The notes under the pieces were generated by a model, which did no database searches, was not told the DNA's origin, and was given only the letters and a program-made list of their open reading frames with translations. A stretch of 64,000 nucleotides of DNA, taken from Puccinia triticina (taxonomy: Eukaryota; Basidiomycota; Pucciniomycetes; Pucciniales; Pucciniaceae). The DNA lies in the NCBI RefSeq assembly GCF_026914185.1, contig NC_070565.1, forward strand, positions 6,634,001 to 6,698,000, written 5' to 3'. Shown here piece after piece: positions 33,923-46,528 of this stretch. The position numbers and the translations under genes were made by a program. The first letter of the stretch is position 1, and every line of letters begins with the position of its first letter.

Positions 33923-35338
33923 TGTGGATCGGTGGCAGGCTGAGGCAGCCTTTGTCAGCCTTAAAGATACATCAAGTATCCAAAAGACTGCAATAAATTA
34001 GTAAATAATAATAATTAGTGAATTATTCTTGCAGAATCAGATTCCTCATCATAAATTAAGGGGGGTCACCCACTCAAAGTAACCCCTTATTCCTGTTCCT
34101 TCATGTACTAATTGTATAATTAAGAATTGGCCCCAGAAAGCGCCCAAAAAAAGGTATTACATACAAAAAATCAGTAAAATAAACAAAGTACATAAAATTA
34201 AACTATTGTACATTAAAGAGTAATATTACTTGTGTAAAAAATACCCCGTGAAAGTATTATGTAGACTTCTACTGAAGCTCTTTCACATGCCAATTGGTTA
34301 TAAAAATGTCATGTGACAGAGTCAGGGAAATTAGTCTATTATAATACAAATAAATTGCCCACAGCCAAGCCTTGTTCACGGCTACACCTCAGGATACTCT
34401 CATAGGGAGAAAAGGACTTAGTGGTTGCGTCCACTGAAGTCCCCTCTAAAAATAGAGGCCTATTTGGCCCCCAGGAAAAGATCCCCCAGATCATTCACTG
34501 CCCATAAACCGTAAGTTTGGCGTGGATATTCTCCTCTGCTACTACTGTAGCCCCTTTTCCCTTTAAACCATCCCCAGCACGCAAAATCCACTGGAAATTT
34601 AAACCTTTCAAATATCCAAAATACCTTATTAGCATATTTACAACTTTATCCTTATAAGTAGTTGCTGTAAGAACTCCACCTCTGTCAAGCAGCCAATCAG
34701 TTTAAGCGCTTACCACCTACTTTTTACGCCAAATTTATTCCCTGTAATTAATAATTATACATTATTAATTACATAATAAATCCTCCTCTTTTAAAGAGTG
34801 TTTAAAACCCTTGTAGTGGCCATATTTACCACGTAACAAGTTTAGCAATTTACCTTACTAGTCTTTACATCAGCACAGTTATAGTGCTAGGGCCTAAAAC
34901 CCTTATTTTTGATGGGGTTTTGCCCTAAGCTTGATAAACAGAGCTGTCAGCCTTCCTGCGGGCTCCCCTGGGATCCCCCAAGCACGGTGTGGTGATCAGT
35001 TCTGGAAATCGTGTCAAATTGTCCACAGAGCAATCAGTGCGGCGCACAGGCGGTGCGGGAACGGAGCGGAGCGGTGCGGAAACAGAGTGGAGCAGAGCGG
35101 AGCGCACAACTGAAGATGGCAGCGCGCGGAGCTCAACGGCGGAACTGGACTCAGACCAAGCAGGCCAGCGCGGACTGGATAGCGGAGGTGGTGATTGGGG
35201 GAAGCTGTGGCAGCCAGAAGGGCTGCGTGTGGGATCCTGACATCATAGGCTAGACAGGGGCGTGGAAGCTAGAGAGAGGAGTTTGACGGCGGTCGAAGGC
35301 AAGCGGCGGAGACAACAGGAATTGGCATGAGAGCGGAG
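33923..35338. other. Gene-poor AT-rich region
   Basis: AT-rich sequence to ~34,920, then a purine-rich, GCGGAGC-repetitive stretch around 35,040-35,130. No supported gene. Confidence 0.45.
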
Positions 35339-35480
35339 CTTGGCGTATGACATGCATGTGTGTATAGTGCTTGGCGGATGACAAGTGTGCATGTGTGTAT
35401 AGCGCTTGGCGGATGACAAGTGTGCATGTGTGTATAGCGCTTGGCGGATGACAAGTGTGCATGTGTGAAAGGAGTTAGCG
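35339..35480 (+). repeat. Minisatellite, ~35-bp unit
   Basis: Four to five tandem copies of a unit containing gcttggcggatgacaagtg and catgtgtgtatag. The two middle copies are almost identical and the outer ones diverged. Confidence 0.8.
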
Positions 35481-36456
35481 GATGGCATGCGTGGGAGGCG
35501 GGCAGAGGATATATTTTAGTTCTCTTACTTTTCTCTATAAAAACACAGTGGTGGAGGGAGGATTCTGTGTCATCATACTCCCCACAGACTCTCTTTTTAT
35601 GGTTTACTTTACTTTGCGGATTGTTGTGCTTCTTTTACTTTGCATACGTTGTGGACTTGCTTTATGTGTTACGGTTGTGCATTGCGGATTTTTGTGTTTG
35701 CTTTACGGCTGTTTCTTGCAGTTTTTGCGGAGTTTTGTGGTGGAGTTATCTTTTTTTTATGCAGCGGAGCTTTATTTGACTGTTTACTTTGCGGCGCTAG
35801 ATTATTTTACGTGCTTTACTTTATTTATCCCGCTCAGAGCCCTACAGCGCGGCGGAGCTTTGGAGCGGAGTTTCTCCAGATCCCCCGACTTTACCTGGGA
35901 ATCATCTTGGAGTGGCGAGGTCCTGAAATTTCTACGCAGTGACCAATTTTGTTCATCACAACGGTCCGCGCGCACGGCTGCCAACAGCTGCGGAAAACTC
36001 TTGCCGCTGCGGCACAAAATCTCAGAGTTTGCGGCCAAAGTCGCAACCTCTTCTGGGCTAGCTGTACACAGAACTTCAGGTCACATTTTAAGGTGGTGAT
36101 GAACATCAGAAACTGCCAAATGCCTAGAGGCCTTGAATCTACGCAAGTTCTCTAAAACAAGTGTGAATCATTGACTTTGGAACTGATCTCTGTTGGGGTG
36201 CTCACATGAATTTTACAAAACCTTGGAGGTAAAGTGAAGGCATTAATGACCAAGTTGGTAGAATTGGTTTCTTCTGATATTATTAGCTTGTATTTAGGGG
36301 TAAGACACCTATAAGGGCTCATAACCTGTTGTAGTGTGAGCAGTAGATTAACGGTTTAACATTAAGTGGACCAAAGGGTGCTTGCTAAAAAAGATTTGGG
36401 CAGCATTTCAGCCCCCCAGTACCATTTAATGAAACTACAGGTACATACTGCCCTGG
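35481..36456. other. Unassigned sequence, T-rich open frames
   Basis: Overlapping open frames exist because the sequence is T- and GC-biased in turn, but none has splice support or family similarity. A short inverted pair gttcatcac / gtgatgaac lies at 35,950 and 36,095. Confidence 0.35.
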
Positions 36457-36503
36457 ATCGCTTGGCTCTTTAAGCAATTGGCGCCAAGCAAGAGCCAAGC
36501 GAT
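36457..36503. repeat. Perfect 14-bp stem hairpin
   Basis: atcgcttggctctt (36457-36470) and aagagccaagcgat (36490-36503) are exact inverted copies around a 19-nt loop, in otherwise featureless sequence. Confidence 0.7.
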
Positions 36504-38764
36504 GCCTTCAACCATCTACAGCGCTCCTCCTTTTATACTTTTGCCGCAAACCTCACTGCAACACGCCTACTGTAAAAAATTTCCTCTTCCGCTTGTATTG
36601 TCCATATTTCCAAAGAACCAATGAGAGCTCCTTTTCATTGCCTTTTCCATATCTGTTGTGTCCTCTAAATCATCTGCCTTTGGGCACTGATTAGTTAATG
36701 TTGCTCAGATCCCACATCACGAGTACTTCTTCTCAAATTATCTTTACCCGGGCTCTATTAGCTCTATTAATGTCTACTTGCCTTAAAACACTAGGTTCAA
36801 GGCACCCCCTATCTCCTGCCCAATTGGGGAACTGTAGAGTTTCCTGTGAATAGGATATTCATCCGCACCTCATTCACCCATCCTCACCCTTTTGCAAAGG
36901 CTGCCACCACTCTCTTCACCAGGGCTGGTATATTCTTGGGCCCATAGCCTGCAATAAGAAGGCACAAAAATAACTAACAAAGGCGCTATAAGAAGGGCTA
37001 CACCTGGGTACAAGGTTTGACAGGTCCGGCAAATCCCAATGATGCACAATTGGGTTGACCAGCTGCTTACCTGAAAATGGACAGTGCTCCTGTTGAATAA
37101 GTCTCGGGCTTCTGCGTCTATCTGTGTCTAGGAGGAAAAGGCAATGAAAGATAACCGCTGCCTAACGCTGGCCATTTTTGGAATTCAACGGATTGGCCCC
37201 TGCCTGGCCAAAATTTTGAGACTTACATCAGTACCCAATTACAGTACACCTTCATGCAAACCAATATCCCGGCATATTCGGCCAAATTGGGGAAGACTGC
37301 TTGTGCGAGTCGCACTTGGGAGTGTGGTGCAATCTGTCCAGTCGTTTTGTGACATTGACATATGGATCGAACCCTAGTAGGATTAATATTGTACAGTATT
37401 AGGCTAGGTGACATATGTCACAACAGTATCATTGCTCCGCGACCTGGTAGACTGTGACATGTCATGCTGCTGAGACTTTGCCGTGCCACGCTCACCGTGA
37501 CACTCGTGTGACTAATCAGAAACATGTTCCAACTCAACTTCTCCTTGCTCAACCGCTCCTCCCGCCGATCAACAATCATCGCCGATCGGCCTCCCTCGCT
37601 TAAATTCGACTTGTTCTCATCGCCCAATCCTCGCTCCTCAAACAATGGCTTCCACCCGCAAAAAACCCAGACCGTGATCATCTTTTGCCTCTTCAACCCA
37701 AGAGAATCCTCCAGAAGAAGAAACAGATCAAGTGCTCAGCAAAGAAGGTCATATCAATGCTCCATCTAGCCCCTAGCCCCCGTCTATAATGACTGATGAG
37801 CAGGATTTGCGTGAGCACCATTGATTAATCAGGCTGTGAGCCTTGCTGCTGAGCTCAATCATTCTCAATTTGTTGCGGTGAAGAGTGTAGACTAGGGACA
37901 CCACGGGCAAGACCCGGGGCCCTCACCTCAGCTTCTGTCTGTGCGCCCTCGAATGTGGCAGTTGATCAGTTGACTGAAAAAAAAAAACACCTGAACGGCC
38001 TCAAATGCATCAGAGTCCAAGTCAAACCTGTAGGAAGCAATCAAAAGCTTGGTTCAATATCCCACTCTCCTGCCCATCAACAATTGCCCAACAACGATGC
38101 ATACATACTCATTCTGACCTCCAGAGGTTCATTTAACGCCAAGTTGAACGGGGTGAATTGAGCAGCACGGATGAGTACGGATATAAATCCCTAACACAAT
38201 TATACAACCATCAGATCTTCAACACCGCCGACGTGATTCTCTGTACTTTTGTGGGAGTAGTTGATCCTAGATTGGCCAAAATGAAGCTGCAGTATATTTG
38301 GTAGTTTTGTGCGCACTGCAGTCCTTTTTAATGAAAGGTAGGCAAAAAACAGTGCTGGCGGTAGCCGTGGTACCCCCACCAGGAGGTGCTGGGTATGGTC
38401 CTAGGTGCCTAATTTGGGCCTAAGAATGAGGGGGCACCCAGGTACCAGTTGGCACCAGGGTCTGAATCAACATTCCCTTGAATCTTATCATCACCCCGTC
38501 GATTGTTCTGGGACATTTGGATTGATGAAATACCTTTGCTTTCTTTTTCAATTACTCAAGATGAAAGGTGCAAATTGTCACATTAAATGCCATACATAGG
38601 CTGTTTTCAGTTAGGGGAAAAAGGTGGAATGATATATTGTTTGGTCGGGCCTATGGTTGGTAAACTTGGGACTTGTGGCGCATGTTCTGTTCATTGACCA
38701 ATTTTCTCGATTTCTGTGCGAATTATTTATAAGCGAGAGAATAATTTACATAAAATAGCTCTGG
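36504..38764. other. Gene-poor region with possible coding relic
   Basis: At 37644-37830 a frame starting MASTRKKPRP continues past a TGA as SSFASSTQENPPEEE and past a TAG as PPSIMTDEQDLR. This looks like the N-terminal part of an element protein interrupted by stops, but no family is recognised. Nothing else is supported. Confidence 0.35.
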
Positions 38765-39490
38765 TCAGACTATCTTTCTCCGATGGTTCAGGCCAACGAC
38801 AAGTAGCTCACCCCATTCTCCCCCACAAAGGGGGCACACTGAACTGGTTTTCGTCCACTTGGAGATGCAATGTAGATGGTACGCATGCTGTGTGTGATAG
38901 GGAAAGATATGTCCAGTCATCTTGAGTCGGGCGCGGTCATAGGGGTTCCAGGAAAATAAAATTTTACATTGCAAGTCCCCCAAGCGGCTGAACATGCCTC
39001 GTTTGTCGTGCCGGTTTGATTAGCTTCACATTCGTTACCTAGAGTCAGACGAGGGATCCGATGTGGATGTTAGTGGCAATAGCTGCGATGCTATGAAGGC
39101 GCACGATGTGATCCTCACAAGGCTCCATGATGAGAATCCTATCAAAACACGTCAATAACATAACTCGAGTCGGTATAGAAGGTATCCATGATTCAAATCA
39201 AGACGAAGTGATCACGTACTTGCAAATCGCGCAGTTATCAACAAGGATATCCCAACGCCACTGGGCTACTGCATTACACTGGAAAAGTATTTAACAGTAG
39301 ATCGTCGAAATAGCATGCCATCCATCAGTGCGGCTGTTGGGCTTCAAGACTCCGGGAGTTGATCAAATCGAAATGGAGGTATTGAGACGTGTTGGCTGAC
39401 CTTCTTGATCTCAAATCGTTTTTGCTTGGTGGAATTCGGCGCTGGATCAGGTTGTTCGCACTTGGGATCCACGTGTGCCGAGTCTGTCAT
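38765..39490 (-). CDS. RBX1: RBX1/HRT1-like RING-H2 subunit of cullin ligases
   Basis: Exons 39490-39401, 39278-39220, 39138-39119, 39038-38968 and 38887-38765 sum to 363 nt (120 residues); exon 3 is only 20 nt. [18 protein letters not shown] followed by VDNCAIC and NECEANQTG is the unmistakable RBX1 layout: a basic KRFE-KK strand that enters the cullin, then the RING. Zinc ligands are present: CAIC, PC-NEC, NEAC, GTC-NH, HLHC, CPLC. Two departures stand out. The Trp after KK is Cys, and the last ligand region reads [11 protein letters not shown], with Cys where RBX1 has Asp (RBX2/SAG also has Cys). It recruits E2 to cullin-RING ligases. It could be a diverged paralogue rather than the main RBX1. 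Divergent from BUR1, sharing a 733-bp spacer. Confidence 0.85.
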
Positions 39491-40223
39491 GTTGGTTAAA
39501 CTTGAGAGCTTGAGAAATTGACAACTCTGTGGCCTTAAAGGTTTGGACTGGTCATGTGTACACCTTTCGAGACATGTACACTCGTCGCTTCCAAAACAAG
39601 AAAACCCTTCCATGGACGTTCAAAAGCACCTTGCATAGCCAAAATCAACCGGTAATTGACCTCAACCTCCCTCGCTGTTGAAGTCTCACCCCTTGCGCCA
39701 AGCTACTCGATGTCAACTCTGGAGCGAAAAAACCCTCCACCCTGGGCCTGAATTGGAAGTATCCTGTTCGGGGCCCTTCCCGGACAAGGACCATCTCAGA
39801 AGCCGCTGCAGTTGGAACCAGTCTTTTCACAGCGCGCACTTTGGAAAAAGAAATAGTGCACTAGTATAAGCAAGGAAAGGATGATTTGATTCTTGAAGGC
39901 CTTGACTTGCTGAATCGTCCAGGATATTAGGGCAAGGTGGCAGTTGGTTTACTCCGCGTTCTTCATTGGTCGTATCTGTAAGATAGTTCGATCACTTGGT
40001 TGATTTTGTCATCTTCTTTCTTTTGGGGTCTTTCCGCCACGGGTCACAGTCTGGGGACATCCCCCCCCCGGCTTGCAGCCATCCCCCGTGCTCTCACCCC
40101 CGCAGCTCGCCCCAACAATTTTCTCTCCCTACCATTTGGCATTGACCAGCCAAAAAAAACAAACACAAACACCAGGAAACAAACCCAACTTGACCAGAAC
40201 CAGAACCATCAAAGCTTCGGAGG
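39491..40223. promoter_or_regulatory. Shared spacer between divergent RBX1-like and BUR1 genes
   Basis: The two starts face away from each other, so this 733-bp spacer must hold both promoters and 5' leaders. The last ~200 bp before BUR1 are C- and A-rich, as in fungal leaders. No clear TATA box was picked out. Confidence 0.55.
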
Positions 40224-43200
40224 ATGGCTCAAGTCGAGGAGGGCGAGCTGGAGGATAGCCGAAGCAGACCATGCCAATCACCATCCATCCCAAACAAAAC
40301 TCGGCCGACTCACAACACCCTCATCTCGCCCTCATCATCAGCAAACAGCCTTCGGGCCGAGCACAATAACCACGATCCATCATCAAAACCCTCCAAAATA
40401 TTCAACCATCCCACGAATACCTTCCAAAACTACCGGCCCACATTCTTCTTCTACCGCCCCCCAGAGTCCTCCGTTGATCCCAAATCGACACTTCATACCG
40501 AAAACGCAGCCCCAAGCCAGGATCCAGGTCGCGCGAAATCAGCCGAACCCGAGCCAGCCGGTAATCGAGCAACCGAAAAGAAATGCTTTGTTGGCGTATC
40601 GAGCATCGCATCGTACGAATTAATAGAGAAGCTGGGCGAAGGGACCTTTGGAGAGGTCTTTAAAGGCATCTATCGAGGTCGGCTCTACGCTCAACAACAA
40701 AAACTACAAGCATCACCCAAGAATACCCTCGATCATGGCCTGGAATCCTGCGATGATGAATCCGAGACAGAAGATCGCATCTTTGAGACGAAGAGCAAGG
40801 TCAAGTCTGGCATGGTGGTGGCGTTGAAGAGGATCATTGTTCATAATGAGCTGGATGGGGTGAGCTAATACACCATTCATATCAAGTTATACATTCACCG
40901 AGTCAACAGAAACAACCAGAGGTCTCTAATACTTCTTCTGCTCCCTTCTCTCTCAATCAAGCTACCCATCACTGCCCTCCGAGAGATCCGGATATTGAAG
41001 TCTCTTGACCACCCTAACATAGTCCCAGTGATCGACTTGGCTTTCTCAGGAGGCGACAAGAATCTCTTGAAGCGAGGTAATACGTATATGGTTTTCCCTT
41101 ACATCGATCATGATCTTGCTGGGTTGATGGAAAACAAGTCGATCACGTTTAACGTCAGTCAAATCAAGCTATATTCTAAACAGTTGTTGTTGGGAACTGC
41201 TTATTTACATCGGGTCCGTTGTTTTGCTTCTTTCTTCTCTTTCTCTCTCTCTCTTTTCCCTAACTCAGTCACGTGGCTTAATACTTTGAACTGCTTTCTC
41301 CTTCTTTCTTGCTGGACCGGACCATCGATGACCTGAACATTGAGATAACTCTAGAACAAGATCCTTCACCGAGATCTCAAGGCAGCCAATCTGCTGATCT
41401 CCAACGAGGGCCAACTGATGATTGCCGATTTCGGCTTGGCTCGCTCGATCGAACAGCAACATAATAACAAGAAACGCGAATACACTAACTGCGTGGTCAC
41501 CAGATGGTACAGACCCCCGGAAATTCTGCTCGGTAATCGAAGGTACGGAACTCCCGTCGATCTCTGGGGTGTTGGATGTGTGATCGCGGAAATGTTCAAA
41601 GGCGGGCCGATCTTGACCGGGTCTACCGATGTCAACCAATGCGAGCTGATCTTTCGGTTAGTAATAACACTGGATGATATTGGAACCTACCCAGCTACTG
41701 AATTTCCCCATCATTCTTCTATTCGCGTCAAAACTATGAAGGCTTTGTGGCAGCCCCACTCCAGAATCTATGCCAGGTTGGGAAAGCCTTCCAGGCTGTG
41801 AGGGTGTACGCTCATGGGCTAATAAACCTAGGAGGGTCCGGGAAGAGTATGAGCGCATATCTCCCGAGCTCGCAGACCTGCTTGATCATCTACTCGTACT
41901 TGATCACTCGAGGCGATTGACGGCCGAAGAAGCATTAGATCATGACTGGTTTTGGACTGATCCAATGGCAATCGACCCTGCCAAGTGAGTCTGCTCAAAT
42001 GGCACTTATTCCCCCTGCCCAGTGTTTGATAGATATGTACAATTCCCTGGATGATAGACTGCCTCATTACGAACCATCTCATGAATACGATCGGCGCAAA
42101 AAGCAAGAGCAGGCCAAAAGGACTCACCAGCATCAACTTGCATCTTTCACTGAGATCCAAGGGATATCCACGGGCAAAATGAATGTTGGCCAACCAGCTC
42201 CGAAGCCCCAGCGAATTCCACCGCCTTCATCCAACTCAAAACTTCCCCCAACGTTCTCGAACGATAATCACTTTTCTTCAGATCAATTTAAACATCCAGT
42301 TGGACCCCCGAACCCTGGAAACCGAATGCCTGGCGACCCGGGCCCACCGAATCAGTACCATCGCGGCGGTCCAAACCACGCCATGAATCCATACAGTTCT
42401 CAAGGGTCGAGTGGGATGATGAACAATAAGGAGGGATGGGGTGATGGAGATAACCGGCAGCAATCCCACCACTCGTCTCGCCGGACAAGGCCAGAGCCGA
42501 ATCGAGGTGGGCCCATGGGTGGCGGCGGGATGGGCTCCCACCCCCATCAAGGCCCACCGCCGGGCCATCCTGGGGGGCAAGGACCGCCGCTCGGGAGCTC
42601 AGCACCCCCGATCCCCAGCTATGGACACGCCCTGCCTTCTCGACCCGTGTCAAGCTTCGACAGGGGGGCGTACGACCCGATGCGACTGTCGAAGCCCGCC
42701 GGGGCACCGGTGCCGATGATGGGTGGGATGAACGGGACGATCGGGGGGATACCAGCTGGACCACCTTACTCACACCCCCATGGACTTCCTGGCCATCCAG
42801 AGCCGTACCCTTTAGGCCCGCCACCGCCAATGATACCCGAGCATGGCCCACCAGACGAGCGAGGACAGCGAGGAGAGCCGTATCCAAAGATGGACCCATC
42901 AGCCCCTCTTTCCAATGGTCCGCCGATCAGAGACGGCGGGTACGGCGGCGGCGGAGGAGGGTTCCGAGGGCGAGGTGGCGACGGGGGTAGGGCGGATGGC
43001 AGGTTAAGATCGAACCATGACCGATGGACCCCCGAGCCGAAGCCGCCGCCAGCCGGCATCAGCCCTTACCCCAACGGACGGAGCGGAGATCGACGACACG
43101 GAGGTAGAGGAGGTGACCGACGGTACCGTCATGATCGCCATGGCGGTGGCGGCCCCCCCGGCGGCAACGGCCCACACGAGGGACGGGACAACTACCAGTA

Positions 43201-43687
43201 TAACATCAGTCCACCTGCCCCTCGCAACCCCAACCACCAGTTCTATGGTCCCCAGAACGGCCCCCCAGGCGTCGGTCCTGGGGTCGTACCCGGAGCGAAC
43301 CCATACACCTCCTTCTCGTACCCGTCCAACGAGCCGATGACCACACCGACCTCTAACCCCATCCACCCTTTCAACCATCCACCCAACAACAGTAACAACA
43401 ACAATAACAATGGACGGCCGAGCCAGAACGGACATCTCAACCAGCGTTGGGATAACAAGCCCGACTTCGGGCCCCCTCCGCCCCATAACAATAACGCCAA
43501 TAACAACCCTTACAACCACAATCACCATCTCCCCCATCAGCCTCATCATCCTCACAGTCCACCTAACCTGCTCCACCATAACCCTAACCATCCTCATCCG
43601 CCGCGGCCACCGATTCACCATTTTCCTCATGGTAACGGGAATGCGCCTGGCTCGTCGTTCCCTGACGAACCGCGGTTAGAGTACTAA
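40224..43687 (+). CDS. BUR1: BUR1/CDK9-type cyclin-dependent kinase
   Basis: Exons 40224-40859, 40962-41213, 41355-41656, 41742-41984 and 42058-43687 sum to 3063 nt (1020 residues). The kinase domain follows a ~130-residue disordered start: G-loop GEGTFGEV (138-145), VALKR, the diagnostic PITALREI helix (CDK9 is also called PITALRE), [16 protein letters not shown], and the activation segment [14 protein letters not shown] with the T-loop Thr. [16 protein letters not shown] and [15 protein letters not shown] close the domain. [13 protein letters not shown] is the C-terminal extension of BUR1/CDK9. The ~500-residue tail is Pro/Gly/His/Asn-rich with RGG-like patches. It phosphorylates the Pol II C-terminal domain and Spt5 to drive elongation. 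Odd: ~40 extra residues lie between the G-loop and the catalytic Lys. Confidence 0.93.
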
Positions 43688-44812
43688 GTCTTCTTCTCGT
43701 CTCAACTTTCGCTGCTCTCCTTACCAAAAATAGGACATACTATTACCGCGCTCCTCTTTCTTGGCTTTCCTCACTCACTCAAATCCCCACTCGATCGTTC
43801 TCCCCCTTCTCTCACTCCTCATGTCTTTTCATAGTACCTGATGTGGTGCTGGACGCTCCGGTCGTCTGTTGCCATCCTTGATCTCTGCCTGCCTCGCCCG
43901 CCCCCGCCCACTTTCCATTTATGTACCCATCAACCTTCTTTAATTCCTCGAAAGTGTTTTTTGTTGTTGTCTGGTTGCTGTTGCTTAATCAACTATATGC
44001 CTTTGTTTTTTTGGTCGTTTTACGCGGGAGTGTCCATAAACATGGGCGTGTCCATAAGTACGGAGTGTCCATACAAGTAGATAGTCAAAATTATCTTTGT
44101 TATCACTCTTGGTGGCCATCATCATGGGATGTATTGACAATAACAATGACACATAATCATATATTATCATTATTATCAGAATTTGTTCATAAGTCACTAT
44201 GTATTCCATTTCTTGAACTACTTCTTCCGCTCATTATATTTTTTGATTTTTTGTTAACTTACCTGTACCTATCTCCCTATGATACAAGAATACATTTTTT
44301 TTCCAAAAGGGAAAACAAAGTGAGTTATATTTTGATGTGGTTTGGGTCCATCTTGTGTGATTATCTTTTTTGGTGGACAGGGAGGGCTAAGTATGGGATT
44401 TAAGATTGATGGATTGGTGGGGCTGGTGGATCACAAGTGTTTATTCTTGGTTTGTTTTAGTTTTGGGTGCGTGTTGGATACTAAGGACATGGTCCTACAT
44501 GGCCAGACCCAGTTTGTTGCACCACAAGAAAAAGTTGCTCAACTGCCACCAGTTGAAATATGAGAACTTTTGTGGTGCTACTCAAACCTTTGTTAAAGGT
44601 TGCTTTGACCAAATTTCAACATTGTTATGAGCTATACTATATAGCAGGGACTTTACTATGTATCTAGCCTGTCACATACAAGTTACAGTCTGCACACGCA
44701 TAGTTCAAGATACTGGAGATCTAGATAGCAGGAAAATCTTGAAATCTACCAACTTAAGATCCAGAACCTCAGAACCCCAGCCTCTCTTGTTTTCTCCTGT
44801 AGACTTGACCAT
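43688..44812. other. BUR1 3' flank and intergenic
   Basis: T- and C-rich 3' flank, then AT-rich sequence. No supported gene. Confidence 0.5.
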
Positions 44813-44820
44813 AACAAATA

Positions 44821-46226
44821 GGGAGTTGAAAAATTGACTCTCAAAAATTAATTTTCCAACTCCCAAATGTCAGGGACGTCCAAAGACCCAATTTCAATGT
44901 CCTCACCGGGTCACCAGGACCCAAAATCGGTCAGGGGCCATTTTGGGAGGTGGAATACAAATTCCGCTATCAAGAGAAAAAAATAAAAAATAAAAAATAA
45001 ATAACAGTGTGCAAAGTACCCTCTTAAGGGAATATGGTGGCTGCACGGAATTAGATTAACCCAGGAAATCCGTGTGCTACTGTGGCTCTAATTTGGTGGA
45101 TTTCCTACTAAGGAAAATTACCAAAACCTTAGCTACGTACCCCAAAGTGCCCCACAATTTCACAGCACTGATTTGAATAATCTCTCAAGAATGGTAAGCT
45201 TCTAGGCAGTACCCCACCAACAGAAGTTAGTTTACAGGGGGTGGCGGCTTTTGGTCATATCTCCTACTAAGGTACTTATTATCCAGCATATTCATGAATT
45301 TCTTTTCCCATGAGCTACATGCATAAAAAGTTGATAGTACAGAGAATTATGCATAAACTGAAATACTTGAAATTCTTAGGATTTATTGTGTCATCAGAAC
45401 ATATGATATAAGGGGTGCGCAGCGGGATTAGTAGGAAAATGACTTCTAAATGTATACCTTTTTGGTCACACGCAAAAACAGTCTAAAAACTTCAGAAATA
45501 GTTTCATGCTCCATATTATTCATTCCATGAAACTCCTAGCAATGGGCTGTGATAAAAACATAAGATGTAAGGGGTGCGTGGAGGGCTTAGTAAAAATGAT
45601 TGCTTACAGTATAACTTCTTTTTTGTATGTTCCATCAGTATCAAAACTTCAGGTAACTTATTAGTATGCATATTATATGCACCATGAAATTCTTGGCCAT
45701 ATTGCATGTCAGAAAATGAGATACAAGGTTTGTGCAGTTGTCATAGTACCTACTGCCACCCCCTCAAAACTGACTTCTGTTGGTGGGGTACTGCCTAGAG
45801 GATAACCATTCTTAGAGAGGTTATTTAAATCAGTGCTGTGAAATTTTGGGGCACAGTAGCTTAGGTTTTGGTGATTTTCCTTAGTAGGAAATCCACCAAA
45901 TCAGAGCCACAGTAGCACATAGATCTCCTGTGGTGATCTAAGGCCATACAGCTCAAAATATTCCCTTAAGATGGTAGTTAAAATTTGGGGGGGTTTGAGA
46001 GCCGCAGTGGGGAGATATAAATTTTTCTTTATTTTTGGCATTTTTTGTAAAATTAAAATTCCAACTCCCATGCTTGAAAGCATAATTTGTATTCCAACTC
46101 CCAAAATCTCTTTGGACAAATTTTGGGTCCTGGTGACCCGGTGAGGACGTCAAAATCCAGTCTTCCGGACATCTACAACGTTTGGGAGTCAAAAAGTAAT
46201 TTTTGGGAGCCAATTTTTCAACCCCC
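44821..46226. mobile_element. 1.4-kb near-palindromic foldback element
   Basis: Ends GGGAGTTGAAAAATTG and (inverted) GGGGGTTGAAAAATTG are followed by hundreds of bases of matching inverted sequence. For example gtcctcaccgggtcaccagg near 44,910 pairs with its complement near 46,130, and the block around ctgtggctctaatttggtgg (45,080) pairs with 45,895-45,915. Identical 8-bp AACAAATA flanks both sides (44813-44820 and 46227-46234), a clear target duplication. It holds no coding frame. The 8-bp duplication suits hAT elements, but the GGG ends are not their usual CAG start. Confidence 0.8.
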
Positions 46227-46528
46227 AACAAATATTATGCACAATAACTGTGCCAAAATACTGTTGTGTGCTTGGGTGGAGCTACAAGTGAATTTGCATA
46301 GGATTACCTTGCATAGCAATTGGTGGCAGTTGCACAATTGTTCTTGTAGTGAAATGTTGCCGAGTTTCTTGGGGTCATCACCTGGCTAGTGAGAAATGAC
46401 CACTGATGTGTTAGGTGTGAGCATGAGCCTCTGCAGGATTAGGGTCTTTAAAATTACATGGGCAATCTTTTGCATGAAATCATAAATTAAAAGTTTGGCT
46501 TGGAGCTGTTATTTGAAGTTGGATGAAA

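Noticed and set aside
35482..36099. 205-codon open frame rich in Phe, Leu, Cys and Val
   Set aside because: Residue bias follows from T-rich DNA. It has no consistent membrane topology, family or splice context, and lies beside a minisatellite.
37524..37830. Functional gene starting MFQLNF or MASTRKK
   Set aside because: Stops interrupt the plausible frame and nothing downstream supports a gene; at most a relic of an element.
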